Assembly (NCBI RefSeq): GCF_003286085.1
Contig: NW_020825298.1
Coordinates: 2,294,001 to 2,358,000 of the forward strand
Length of the DNA: 64,000 nucleotides
Source of the DNA: Drosophila persimilis
Taxonomy: Eukaryota; Arthropoda; Insecta; Diptera; Drosophilidae
Reading direction: 5' to 3'
Shown here: positions 11,701-24,000 of the stretch, in pieces
Position numbering within the stretch: position 1 is the first letter of the stretch
Layout of the letters: every line of letters starts with the position of its first letter
The notes under the pieces: model-generated
What the model saw: the letters and a program-made list of their open reading frames with translations, nothing else
Databases searched by the model: none
What the model was told of the DNA's origin: nothing
Translations under genes and position numbers: made by a program

Positions 11701-14700
11701 AGTTGCGGTCCAGATTGCGGGCCATCGTCGCCTGGCCCCACTGAGTGCCGTTCATGGCGGGCGGCAGGGGCAGGTGTTTGCCGTCCAATCTGCAAAACAG
11801 GAGAGTGAAAAATATGCATGAGTTACACGAAAACCCAGGCACAAGCCCGGGCCCAAGCAGCACTTATCAGCAATCGAGGAGGAAAACAAGAAGCAATGAT
11901 GGAACGAAGACGGGAATACCCTCATTGGATGGGTATTTCGATGGGAAAAGGTATCAATTATATGGTATTTGGTGCTTAAAAGTGGCCTGGAGAGATTGAT
12001 CCATTGATTCCTTCTCCAAGATCATGCCTCTGTCACACAATGGCCCCTAATGGGTCCTTTTCCAGCGCTTCAGACTGCCTGCTGTTAAGGGCAACCCCTC
12101 TTCGTAATACCCTTCTGCTGGCCCAAAGATTAGGCCTCAATTTTGGGGTCGTCTCACCTGATGTCATCGAGGCAGCTCCTTTGAAAATCGGACTGGACCT
12201 CAAAGGTCTTGACGCCCGTGTACTCGGCCTTGCCGCCCGCATAGACGCCCTCCTGCTTGTCGATGCTCAGCCACTGGTGGCCGGTGTAGTGGAAGGACTC
12301 GTTGTAGCGCCGGGACTCGCCGCCGTCGAGCTCCATGAGGGCCGCCGAGCCGTAGCGGCTAATGCGAATCACATGCCACTGTCCGTCGTTGACGGCGATG
12401 GCCGTGAGGGCCAGCAGCTGCTCCTCGTTCCGCAGCGAGTTCAGGTTGTAGCGGAACTGCAGCTGGCCCCGGCGCAGCTCCAGGATGGCGTACTCGCGGT
12501 GGTGCTGATCGCTGACGCGGAACAGCTCGCCGCCCTGCTCCCGCGTGCGGAAGCGCAGCTGCAGCTGCGTGCTGAAGCGGTCCGGCTCGAAGCTGAGGGC
12601 GAACTTCACGTAGCTCTGGGCCTTGAAGGTGGTCGGGATGGTGGGCACGTTGCAGCCGGGCCCCATCCAGCCGGGCTGGCAGTGGCACTTGGCCTGCACC
12701 AGGCTGGCCACGCAGTTGCCGTGCTCCCAGCAGCGGGCCGTGTGCTCGGTCTTCAGGCAGACCTCGTCCGTCTGCGGGCAGGCGGGGAAGCTGTTGCGGG
12801 CCAGCGCCGGGAAGGCCAGGTCGTAGTGCTCCGAGTTGTGCACCACGTTGCGTATGCAGCCGTCGAAGCCCTTGGAGCTGAACGCGTACTGCCAGTTGTA
12901 GAGCGTCTGGTCGAAGTGCTGCCGGTAGAGGCCGCCCAGCTGCAGCGGCTGGTTGAGGTTCAGGGCCTCGGCGAACGGCGGTATCTGGCCGCGGGCCTGG
13001 CAGGCGTTGTCGTCGAACTCCGGCGGACTGCCGTCCTCCATCTCCGACACCAGGGCCGTGCGGCAGAAGTCCACCACCATCCGGACGTTCTCCGCATCCC
13101 AGAAGACGTCCAGGCGGTGCCAGACCCCGTCGTCGAGGGTCTTCTTGGTCTTCACCCGCAGCTCCAGGGTCCCAGAGCCGAAGTCGATCAGCAGCCGGGG
13201 GTAGCCCTGCTCCAGCTCGATGGCCACGAAGTCGCTGATCACCGTCTCGCCGGGCTTGGGCGGCACTATGGGCCCGTTGTAGAGTATCAGGCCGTCGCCC
13301 TCGCGCGTTATGAACTCCAGGCTCAGGTGCGACTCCGAGCAGAGCTGCAGCGGCGGATACCAGGCCCAGCCGTTGCCCCGAAAGCTCCGCGTCGACTGCT
13401 GGCACCGCGGACCGCCGTAGCCCACGGGGCAGGCCACGCAGCGCGGCCCGTTGCGCGTCTCCACGCAGCGCCCGCCGTTGTAGCACAGATGCGAGCGGCA
13501 GTTGTGGTCCGTGCCGGTGAAGTTCCTGGCGCGACACCCGCACTGGGCACTGATCTCCAGCCGGACGCCCACGAGGGCCGTGCGGTTCACGCTCACCGTG
13601 TAGGGCTTCTTGCCCAGCTCCACCCTCGAGGAGCACGAGCCGGAGCCGCACTTGCCCCTGCCCTCGTGCAGGCACTCGTTGATGTTGACCATCGTGATGT
13701 TGAGGCCCACCTCCTGCTCGATCTCCTCGCGGTGCATCTGCACGACCCCGTTGAGCCGCACGGCCTTGAAGTACGGCTGCTGGGTGGCCGAGCGGGCGGC
13801 GAAGTGCACGTCCGTGAGCGGGTGGGGGGAGCCCTCCCGCAGCTGCACGCTGAACACGTCCACGTTGTCCCGATCGGTGTAGAGCAGCTCGGCCAGCTTG
13901 TTGCGGAATCGCTCCAGCTTCGAGGGCTCCACCTGCTGCTTCAGCGGGTTCCAGGTGCGCACGAAGTCCTCGTCGCTGAGGTGGGCCAGGCGCATGGAGC
14001 CGGCCTGCTGCACCGCCTCCGCCGTGATGTCCCGCACCGTGACACTCAGGTTGGCCGGAATGTCCTCCTGGCCGTGCTCCCTGTCGTACACCTTGAAGCG
14101 CAGCTGGTAGCGGCCCCGCCGCGTGCCCGATCGCATCGTCAGGATGCCCGTGTCCGTGTCCAGCTTGAACCGCTGGTGCTCCTGCACCTCCCAGTAGTAC
14201 TTCTTGTCCGGCACGTCCCAGTCGTCCGGGTCGTTCACGTACACCCTGCCTATGGGCGTGTCCTGCGACTGTCCCTGGTAGTTGTAGACCAGCACGGACT
14301 TGCTGCCCGGCTGCATTTTGTTGTCGTTCACGTCGCCGATGGTCACGGTCAGCGTGCTCGTGCCGGTCATGGCCGGGGCTCCGTTGTCCTTGATCTCGAT
14401 GGGTATGGCATAGGACTTCTGCGCCTCCCGATCGAAGGGCCGCAGCGAGGAGACGATGGCCACGCCGTTGCCATTGTCGCCTCCTGGAAAGGTGGATAGA
14501 ACAAAGGATGATTAGATTTGTGTTGGTTTTGGTGCTACACAGTCCTTGCAGGGACCTCTTGCATCCTGATTTCCAAACAGTAACTGAATCTGCCCCAAAA
14601 GCTATAAAAGCAAGCAACTAGCAATTCAAAAACCCAAAACCCAACAGGAAAACCACATCAATGGGCTCCCCCTCTTCCTCCCTCTTTCCCCTTTTGGACA

Positions 14701-17700
14701 CTTGATTCATTCAAGGCAATTGCCGCACAATCAAAGTCCGAATCAAACGCTAAACCAGACTCTGTTTGCATAGTAATGGTGATTGAATTATGTTTCAGAC
14801 AATCAGCATCATCAGCAGCATTGTTTGTGCCACAAAGTTGGTAGCCAAAAAAGCAAGGAACAAGGAACCAGGAACAAGGAACCATAGAAAAAAGCCAACT
14901 GGATGAACAGGCATGTCGAAAGAGCAGAGCAGAGTAGAGAAAAGAACTGCAGGAGAACACTGCCTGCAGGAATCATCACTCTTGATGCAGTCGACCAAGG
15001 ACCCAGGACCCAGGACTCAGACCCAGACCCAGACCAGGCCAGGCCTTTGTCTTCATTGCGTTTCTGTGGGTTGTCCCTTCGGTTAGTCCCAAGGTGGGAC
15101 TTTGAAATGCTCTACAGTTGGGATGATTCCTTTTTTATGCACTTTAAAGGGAGGGAACTTTGACAGATTCGACAGACAGCCAATAAGTTGGACTGTAGAT
15201 CTGTAGATACATAATTTTTGAAGGAGAATATTTTTCAAAAGGAAAGAGTGTCCGTTTAGGAATTGCTACCTTTTTCTTGAGTCTATTTCGGGCACATTTT
15301 CAATGTCTAATTAAAGAATAAATATATTTCTCTGGTCTATAAAACTTTTATGAAACAAAACTTAATCTTTTGTGTATTTAACTGTCACTAAATTGATAAA
15401 TAGATCCTAAACACAATCGTATATATTTAGCCAAGCTGCGGCTTTCTTTTTTGACAAAAGTTTTTCCATTTTTAAAAAACTTATTCAGATTTTTGCCTAG
15501 GATAATGTCTTTGAAAACCAAATTTTATCCTGAAATCAAGGGCCAAATTATTCGTGCTATTAAAAGGAGAAAGGACTATAATATTTGGGGGATTTGACAA
15601 TACTTCCGGTATCCAAAAAGAGAATACCCCTGATGTAATTACTGTATGTGGTACTTGCCATGAACACCCTGTGTTTTGAAGCACTTTTACAATGAAAATG
15701 AATTATCTAGATGTTCTGTTACAACCTTCTTATAACCCACACGTGTAATTTCTACCCAACAAATCATTAACCCTACTTTTCCCAATATAGAAGCTTAAAT
15801 GTTGATAAATTCCCATAAGTGTATTCCCGCATCGACCTTTGCCGTACTCCTCCTCGAATACTTTTATTTGTGTTGCTTTTGGCCCTGTATTGCTCCGAAA
15901 TTGCTCTAAACTTAGTTTGTAGCCATTGTTCAGGACTTGTTTGAAATGAGAGCCCCACAGAGAAACAACCAAATTGGTCCAAAGAGTCCCAAATAAAATC
16001 GAGAGAAAGAAAGAGGGAAAGATTTTGAGGTGTCACTCGACTGGCTGGCTGTCGCTGACATTGACAGTCGGTTTTTCCTTTTTTTCCCATCGAGGAGTGT
16101 TTTTTTGTTGCTGGTTGGCCAGCTTTGAATTTCAGGTCGCATTCTGGGCCTTTGTTTTGGGTCCCCCCTTTGGCTGGTGTTTTGTTTGGGGGCCATTGAT
16201 GGGTTTTTATCTGCGATCTGGCGACCCCTGGCCGGGGTTGTGTCGAGTGTCCTTTGCGACAGAAATAAATAATTGATTTTGAAATGCCGAATTAATTATT
16301 CGGCCGCAAGCAAATAAATATTCGAAAAAACATTAGAAGGCACTACTGTGCGGTGTACACGGATCCACAGAGATATTAATTTGCATAATTACTTGAATGA
16401 GATGCGTAATTAGTGCAAAACGCTCCCATCAGGTGCCTACTCGTACATTTTTAATCAGGCTAATGCATTAAATATGTTCGGCGTTTCCATTTGATGTAAT
16501 ATTCAAATGCCAGGACCCCTCTGGACCCCCCCTGGACTTGTGACAGATGCTTTTTTACTGCTTCATTAATTATGTTAAGTGTTTTGTCGCTAATTAAAAA
16601 CTACAATAATTACGAGTATATACATACTCCGATCGTATTCCACCTTGAAGCCCGCTCGTATTTCGTCGCTGGCCAGGGGATCCAGGCGGAAGGTGAAGGG
16701 GCCGCCGTTGCCCCGCTGCCGATCGTCCGCGTCCTGGGCGGCCACCTCGACGATCTTCTTGCCGGAGACGTTCTCCGGCAGCGTGGGCCTGTAGTCCTGG
16801 GCAAAGGTCGGGGCATTGTCGTTGACGTCCTTCACGATCACCGTGAGCGTGGCGGTGGCCGTGCGCTCGGGACTGCCGTCGTCGACGGCCAGGACCTGGA
16901 TGTGGTGCCTGTCGAGGGTCTCGCGGTCCAGGGGCCTCTGGATGCTGACGGCGCCCTTGTCGCTGATCGCAAACTGGCGCCGGCGGTTGGTGGCGCGCAC
17001 TATCTTGTAGGAGACCCTCGAGTGGCCGCCCTGGTCCGCGTCGGTGGCCCGGAACTGCTCCAGCACCGTGCCCACCTTGGTGTCCTCGTAGATGGACACC
17101 TCGACGTGCTCCCGGTCGAACTTGGGCACATTGTCGTTGATGTCCCGCAGCTTGACCACCACCCAGGAGTAGGCCACGTGGTACTTGTCGCTGGCGCCGC
17201 CACTGGGCCCATCCTCGCCCTTGTCGTTCACCTGAATGCGGAACCGGAAGCCGCTGCTCTGCAGGGGGTCCTCGTAGTCGAGCGGCTGGATGATCTTCAG
17301 GGAGCCCGTGCCGTCCGCGTTGCGCACCATCGCGAACTTGTCGGAGCCGAAGCCGCTGTTCGGCACCACCTTGTACTGGAACGTGTTCGTCTCGTCCTCG
17401 TCCTGCACGGTGACGGTGAGGATGGGCGTCTCGGGTATGTAGGTGCCGTTCGTCTCGTCCACCTCCGTGAACCACTCGTCCTTGGTGAACTGCGGCGGCA
17501 TATCGTTGAGGTCCTTGACGCGTATGGAGGCGGTGCCAGTGCCTGCAGGGAAGCCCCAACAGAATTGCGTCAATTACAGATACAGATACAGATACACTGT
17601 GCACTGTATGGTCGTGGCCCCACTCACCCTTCAGTCCGCCACCATCCATGGCCACCACCTGAATGGAATAGTCCGGGGTGCGCTCCCGGTCGAGGCAGCA

Positions 17701-18054
17701 GACGGCCGTCTTGATGACGCCCGTTTCGGTCTCGATTTCAAAGATGGGCGCGCCCGTCTCCTCCTCGATGACGTTCTTCTCAATCGAGTAGATTAGCTTC
17801 GCGTTGGTGCTCTCGTTGGGATCGTCGTAGTCAATGGCAGACATTGTCATCACCGCACTGCCGGCGGTGCCGTTCTCCGTCACGTTGCCGAAGTAAACGC
17901 CCTGCGGGAACTGGGGCGCATTGTCGTTGATGTCCTTGAGATTAACTTGGATGTCCGCATAGCCCACGAGTCCCTCGCCGCCCTCGTCCTGTGCGAATAC
18001 GGTGAAGCGCCATTGTGGCCGTCCATTCGGTTGATCACGGTCCAGGGGCTATAC

Positions 18055-18090
<36 letters not shown>

Positions 18091-21000
18091 TTTGATTTGG
18101 CAGCTGTTTGTTTGTTTGCAAATTATTTTATGCCTGCCGGTAAACAGTAACTGACTGGAGACCCAGAGCTCCCCCCCAATCCCCAATCCGCAGTCCACAA
18201 TCCACATTTCCGAAGCCCTTGAGTCCTTCAGTCTGTGGCTCTGGCTTTGATGGTGGCTTTGCCCCGACACCGGCCTGTTATTAGATTTCTCATCAAATTG
18301 CAGCCATGCCAATGACACACATAAAAGCCATCACATCAATTGAAATGTGAGCCAATCCAAGGCCCGTCTGGCCACCGCCTGGGCCTGCCTTTGCCCGCCC
18401 TTAAACCCGGCCTAGGCAGGCGAGTAAATGTTGAATTTATTCCCCTTGAAGTAAACGAAAGCTTAGCGACGAAAGGGAATATTTGATTGACCAAAAATGG
18501 AGGAGACCATGGATTTATTTGGCACTGAATGAGGAATATGAGTCCCTATTCTTGTGACTTTCTCTACCACATGTTTAATTTATTTAAAGTATTGGTAATC
18601 CCCCCCCCCCCCCCCCCCCGAGGATCCCCGATCCCCGATGAAATGGCAATCATTCGGATGTCGGTAAATAAACCTTAAACCATCGCTCAATTAAGGCGTG
18701 GGGCAAAAGAATTGGTTTCCCGCCACCATGTGGCACGCAATGCAATTCCAATTACAAAATTAAATGCCGTCATGCCGTAGCTGGCAAGTGGCAGCCCCAG
18801 TGACCCCAGTCCTGGTCCATTCCGGGGATGTGCCACCAACTTTTGCTGCTTTCCTGCTGATTTTATGGGAGGCGGCGACCGCGCACCAATAACGAACGAC
18901 GAAACGTCATTTACATGTGGTCGGTTGTAGAGCGTCAAAACCACAAATGCCACATGCTGTCGCTCTCCCCCACGGCCCACAGCCCCCCACATCCCCCCAC
19001 AGCCAGTCCCTAACCCATCGACAACTAAAAAACAAATAAAGCAAACCGCCAGCAGCAACATTTGAACATTTTATGCAGAATCGGCAACGGCAACGGCATC
19101 AGCCTTGGGGGGGTCAGGGGTCAGGGGTCAGCCAGTAGCCACTCCATTTCACCCATTCGCTGTGCCGTTGAATCGTTTGCTTTTATGGACTTTGTGTGAA
19201 ATTAATTGGAGTCTGTGTGTCTGACAACCGACGGTGACAGTTTTTATGCATCTAAATGTCATTATTTTCCGGCGGTGGCGGGGCGGGGGCGGGGCTGGAG
19301 CGGGGCGCATAGGACGGTGTGCGGTTTGACACAGTTTTAAATTAATCATACGCCACCGAAACGAACGCCGCCCTCCCTGGAGGGATGGAGGCCGGGCAGG
19401 GCCCGATGATAGCAATCAAAGGCCGTCAAAAGTGTTAAAATATTGAAAACATTTCGCAGAGTTTTCCCGGTTATGAAACATTCAAAGGCGTGGCGTCTGG
19501 CCATATGGGTATTCGCTTTTGGCTTTTTGATACACGATTTCGAGGCTCTCAACCTCTCAACACCCACAAGTATTTGAGGCGCCCGTTTCCCCCTGGTTAG
19601 AGGAGCCCCCGTTTGGGGCTGCTCCACTCGTCACACAATATGAACTGCGCTCCATTGTTGGCCATAAACTGTGGCGCGATTGTCAGCAGCCAAAAGCGAG
19701 GGGCCCCCCATGGCTCGCATTTTTGGTGGCGGGATGGAGCGGAGCTCTCTCCTTGGCTTTCATTACGCTCCTTTTTACGAGGGGACCCTCGAAATTGGAT
19801 TCTGTTTAAATGCTGAAAGGTGGGAAGGAGGGGGAAGTGGGGAGGGTGGCGGGAATGGCGGCACTTACCTTGAGTACAAAAATATCGCCCGTTGTGCGAT
19901 TTATATCAAATTTACTATTCGCTGGATTGTCGGGGTCGATGCCCTGGCCAGTCAGGAAATATACAATATTTATTGGTCTATCTACATCGCCGTCGGTGGC
20001 GGTAACCTGGAAAGAAACAAAACGATTCGAGGGGGGGTCACAAAAAGTGCATTACCAGAATAAAGGGGGGTCTTATGGGGGTCAAGCGATTCCTCTGGTC
20101 TCTGGAAGTCTATAAATCAAATATGCAAATGAGCAAAACGCTTTAAATGTCCAATAAAGGGCAACCTGAAATGGAAAGCAAAAAAAAAGAAAGAAAAAGT
20201 GGTATTGGGGGATTTTCTCGGCGGAAAATCTGTTCAGTGGGCGTGCCCGGTGGCTTTTCTTTCCCGGCCAGATTGCTTGTAAATTTATGCTTCGATTTTT
20301 TTCCCTGTCCCGGCCACAGACGAAAAAAAATGCTAATACAACAGAGATTTATGTAATTATTCAATCGGATTGGGGCCATTTTTTGTGCATTGTTTTATTT
20401 GTATTTTCTTCGTTTTGCGGCTAGTAAATGAAATCAGCATTTTGGAGACTTTTTTCGGAATATTATCTGCCTTTTTTGGGGCATAGGCAAATTGTCGACT
20501 GGACTTTTGGTTGAGGGTCAGCGAAGGGGGGGTTTGGTAATTGAATGAAATCAAATGAATAGCAAAGCAGAAATAAAGGACATTTTTTGGGCAACTTAAA
20601 TGAAAGAAAAACGTTGTGGAAACTCGATGTTTGCACAACTTTTACGGCCTTGAGACTTGAGTGAAGGGGATTTATAAATACGTGACTAGTTTTGCTTCTT
20701 GGGCATAAAGTTTGTGGGCCATGCATGCCCGATGGAAAAGCTCTATAAGCCCCCCTCGAATGCAGTCCCTTTTCCGTCTCGGAAGAGTGTCTCTAATCTC
20801 CATTTAACAACCAGAACAGGAACACCATGTGGGTGGCTTTGTTTTTCATCTTTGGGAAGCACTAGGAGTACTCCTCCTCCACCTCCCCCTCCCACCCCTC
20901 GAACAGTTGTCATGGCAATTAAAAGCAATTATTTCCGTGTATCTGCTTTGCTGTTATGCAGCCCATCTCGAGCTGTGGAAACAAAGTTATGCACGAGTCC

Positions 21001-24000
21001 TGTAGCCCATTTCTATTATACATTCCGACCATTTAAAAAACACACACAGAATACTCGTAGAGGAGAAGAGGAAAAAGGCCTCCTCCTGCTCGTGCATGGA
21101 GTTGCAGTTGACAATTACAGACAAACTTGTGGCAATATCCTTTTGGGTCCTCGGTCCATTATATCATCGTCACGTGTTAAGTGCCTCCCATTTCGCCCAT
21201 TCCTCCCAGCCCATCCCGGCTCCCCCCTCCCCCACCACTGCCATTCAGAGTGCTACAATTTACGTTAAATGTTCAACACAATTTGATATGACAAAAGAGT
21301 TGTCTACGTGCCGGCATTGTGCCCATTATTATCGCCCGCTCGTTGGAGGCGGAAACGAGCCCTCGTCCTGCCATTGTCCTTTCAACAACTTTCTGGCGGC
21401 AACCATTTCTGTGCATCATTTAAATGCCTTTTTCTCGTGCCGTGTCCAGCATTAAAAATATTTGCATTCCATTTTCCAAGCACTGGAAATCAATTTGAGC
21501 ACCGAAAAGGTGTCGCCAGCCTCTTCCGCCTTCTATGTGCTTCATTCGAGAATATTCCTCAATTATTGGGCGTACAATGACAATGGAATCCTCCTCCTGC
21601 TGCTCCTGGTGCTCCTGCTGCTGCCACACTTTTCCTTGCAACATGCAACATGCATAAATGTGTAATTAAAAATTCGCACTGGCTGGCGGTCGCGTGCTGA
21701 GCTGTGCAATTTTAATTTGTATTTAAAATTTCATACAAAAATAAGCAAAAACCCGACAGAGAAGGCCAAGGATGCGGCCCAGGGATGCTCTATAAAAGGA
21801 GGAGATTTGAGACAGTTTCTCCCAGTAATTCCAGGCTCCCAGTGGAGGGATACAAGACGGATAGATACTTGTTCTTTTCATCAGAAGCTTATGATAAATA
21901 TCAAATTAAATCAATAAAAAACAGCAGCCATTATGCCAATCCATTTGATGTTTATCCTTTATCCTTTAGATATAGAACATTGTCACATGCTTACGCTCGT
22001 GTGGCATCTACAAGGCAATTTCTTTAATGCATGCGTTAAAGAGTATTTAAATGTTTATGGAGCCATAAACATGTTTCACTTTGCTCCTCGGCTCCTCCGT
22101 TCTTTATGTTTCGTAAATTATGGCTTGAATAAAAGTTGCTTGTTCGGAGATACATATACATATATACAGTATATATATACATATATATATGATGCATGCT
22201 TGTAGGTATTTGTGCCTATATGGCCGCCATTGCCCAACTATCACGTCGTTATTAATGAATGAGTATTTATTTGTATTTACGGCTGAATGGCTCCGCCACT
22301 CGGGCACAGAACTTTTACTCTCGCACCGTAATCCCCATGTTTTCACCAGACATTACCAGGGGGGGGGGGGGGGGGTTCCCGGACTCTGCTCTTTTCTGGG
22401 TGCCACTTGAGCACCGACTGCCACCGACTGGCGCTGCATGATGTTTGTTTTCCCTTTTTTTTTCCATTCTCCTTTTTTTACTTTTTAAGTTTTTGGCTTT
22501 TTATGCAAATTATCGGGTATTGTGTGTGTGGGCTGTTTTTTTTTCTTCAGTTCTTCAGCTCTTCCGCTGCTCTGCTCTTTTGTTGTTGTGTTGTTCTGCT
22601 GTTCTGGCTGTTTCTGTCAATATTTAAATTGTTCTGAGCCAATAAGGCGATAAATGTTGGCCAGAACACTCACTTTTGATTGAGTTTCACGAATTCACTT
22701 CGGGATGGGAAGGGATGCTAAGGATTGTATGGATAATGTAATCGAAAAATAAATGTGGATTATGAAAGTACTGATCAAAGAGCACATTTCGTGGAATATC
22801 TTCAATATTCAGCCATTAATCTTGTTTTATATAGCGCTAAATAGAGTTAAAAATTAATCAAATTATCGAAAAATACATCGATTTCTGTTCCAAATTTAAA
22901 ATAATAATGAACAAAAAATAGGTTTATTTATTTAAATAAAAAATAAATAAAATAAAATTTAAATAAAATATTATTATTTATTATTTTTATTTATTATTAC
23001 TATTTATAATAATTTATAAATTTATTTATAAATAATAATAATATATAATAAATATTAATAAATAATACTGATAGAAAATACTATTAAATAATAAATAATT
23101 ATAAATTATTATATAAATAAATAGTAATAATAAAAAATACAAGAAAATAATAATAATAAGAAATAAATAATAATAATAAGAAATAAATAATAATAATAAG
23201 AAATAAACAATAATAATAAGAAATAAATAATAATAATAATAAGAAATAAATAATAATAATAAGAAATAAATAATAATAATAATAAATAATTTATATTAAA
23301 TACAATTTGTGCCCATATATTTCTCTAAAAATAAATACATATATTTATGTTTAATAGAATCTCTCGCTAAACCCACCTGCAGTATGCGTTTTGGCAGATT
23401 ACGATCGTCTTCTTCTGTGATTTGTGTTCGATATGTTTGACGATCGAATACCGGTGGATTATCGTTGACATCGCGCACGTTTATCACAACGGTGGTGTAG
23501 TTGTTTTTGCGATTTCTGGTGGCCTCCAAACGCAGTTCAAACTGAGAAACAGAAGGAATGGGAAATATTTTAAATCTTACAAAAGAAAAGACAATTATGA
23601 TAGCTGACAGAACACCCAAAAAACATCAATGTTTTAGCGCTCTGTTTATCTGGGAGTCCTTTGTGTAAATACTTTTACCATTTCCTACTTAACCTGGCAA
23701 AAACATTTTAAATAGCGCCAATTTTATTATGAAATTCAATTATTTTAATTTAACGAAACTTTTAAAAGAGCAGCAAAGCCATCAGCTAAAGAGATTTATG
23801 TGGCCCAAACGTTTTTAATGCTGCTGCTGTTGATGCCACAGTGCAGCTGCCACTGCCTCCGAGCCTCTGTTGCCGCCGCTGTCGAGGCTCAATTTGAACA
23901 ACAAAAGCCAAAATCGCATGAATGGACACTAAAACTTTTTCGCAAAGGATAAAACAAAAACACAAAAAATCTACGAAATTGGCAACACATGTTCTGTGTG

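Larger units (their letters stand above)
18049..19868 (-). other. CadN2 intron, 1.8 kb
   Basis: Contains the (GA)13 array at 18061-18087 next to the acceptor and a 20-bp poly-C run at 18600-18619. No duplicated exon seen. Confidence 0.85.

Noticed and set aside
12004-14499. 831-codon open frame on the plus strand, antisense to the LamG/EGF exon
   Set aside because: It mirrors the GC-rich third positions of the true exon, has no recognisable domain, and is dominated by Leu/Val/His/Ala as expected of an antisense shadow.
12359-14617. 752-codon open frame on the minus strand in another frame of the same exon
   Set aside because: Low-complexity Arg/Gly/Pro composition and complete overlap with the true cadherin frame; it runs into the intron.
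16572-17714. 380-codon plus-strand frame antisense to cadherin repeats 4-6
   Set aside because: Shadow of the real exon; crosses two exon/intron borders.
23141-23290. Regularly spaced repeats suggestive of a CRISPR array
   Set aside because: Continuous AT tandem repeat without unique spacers, in a eukaryotic intron.
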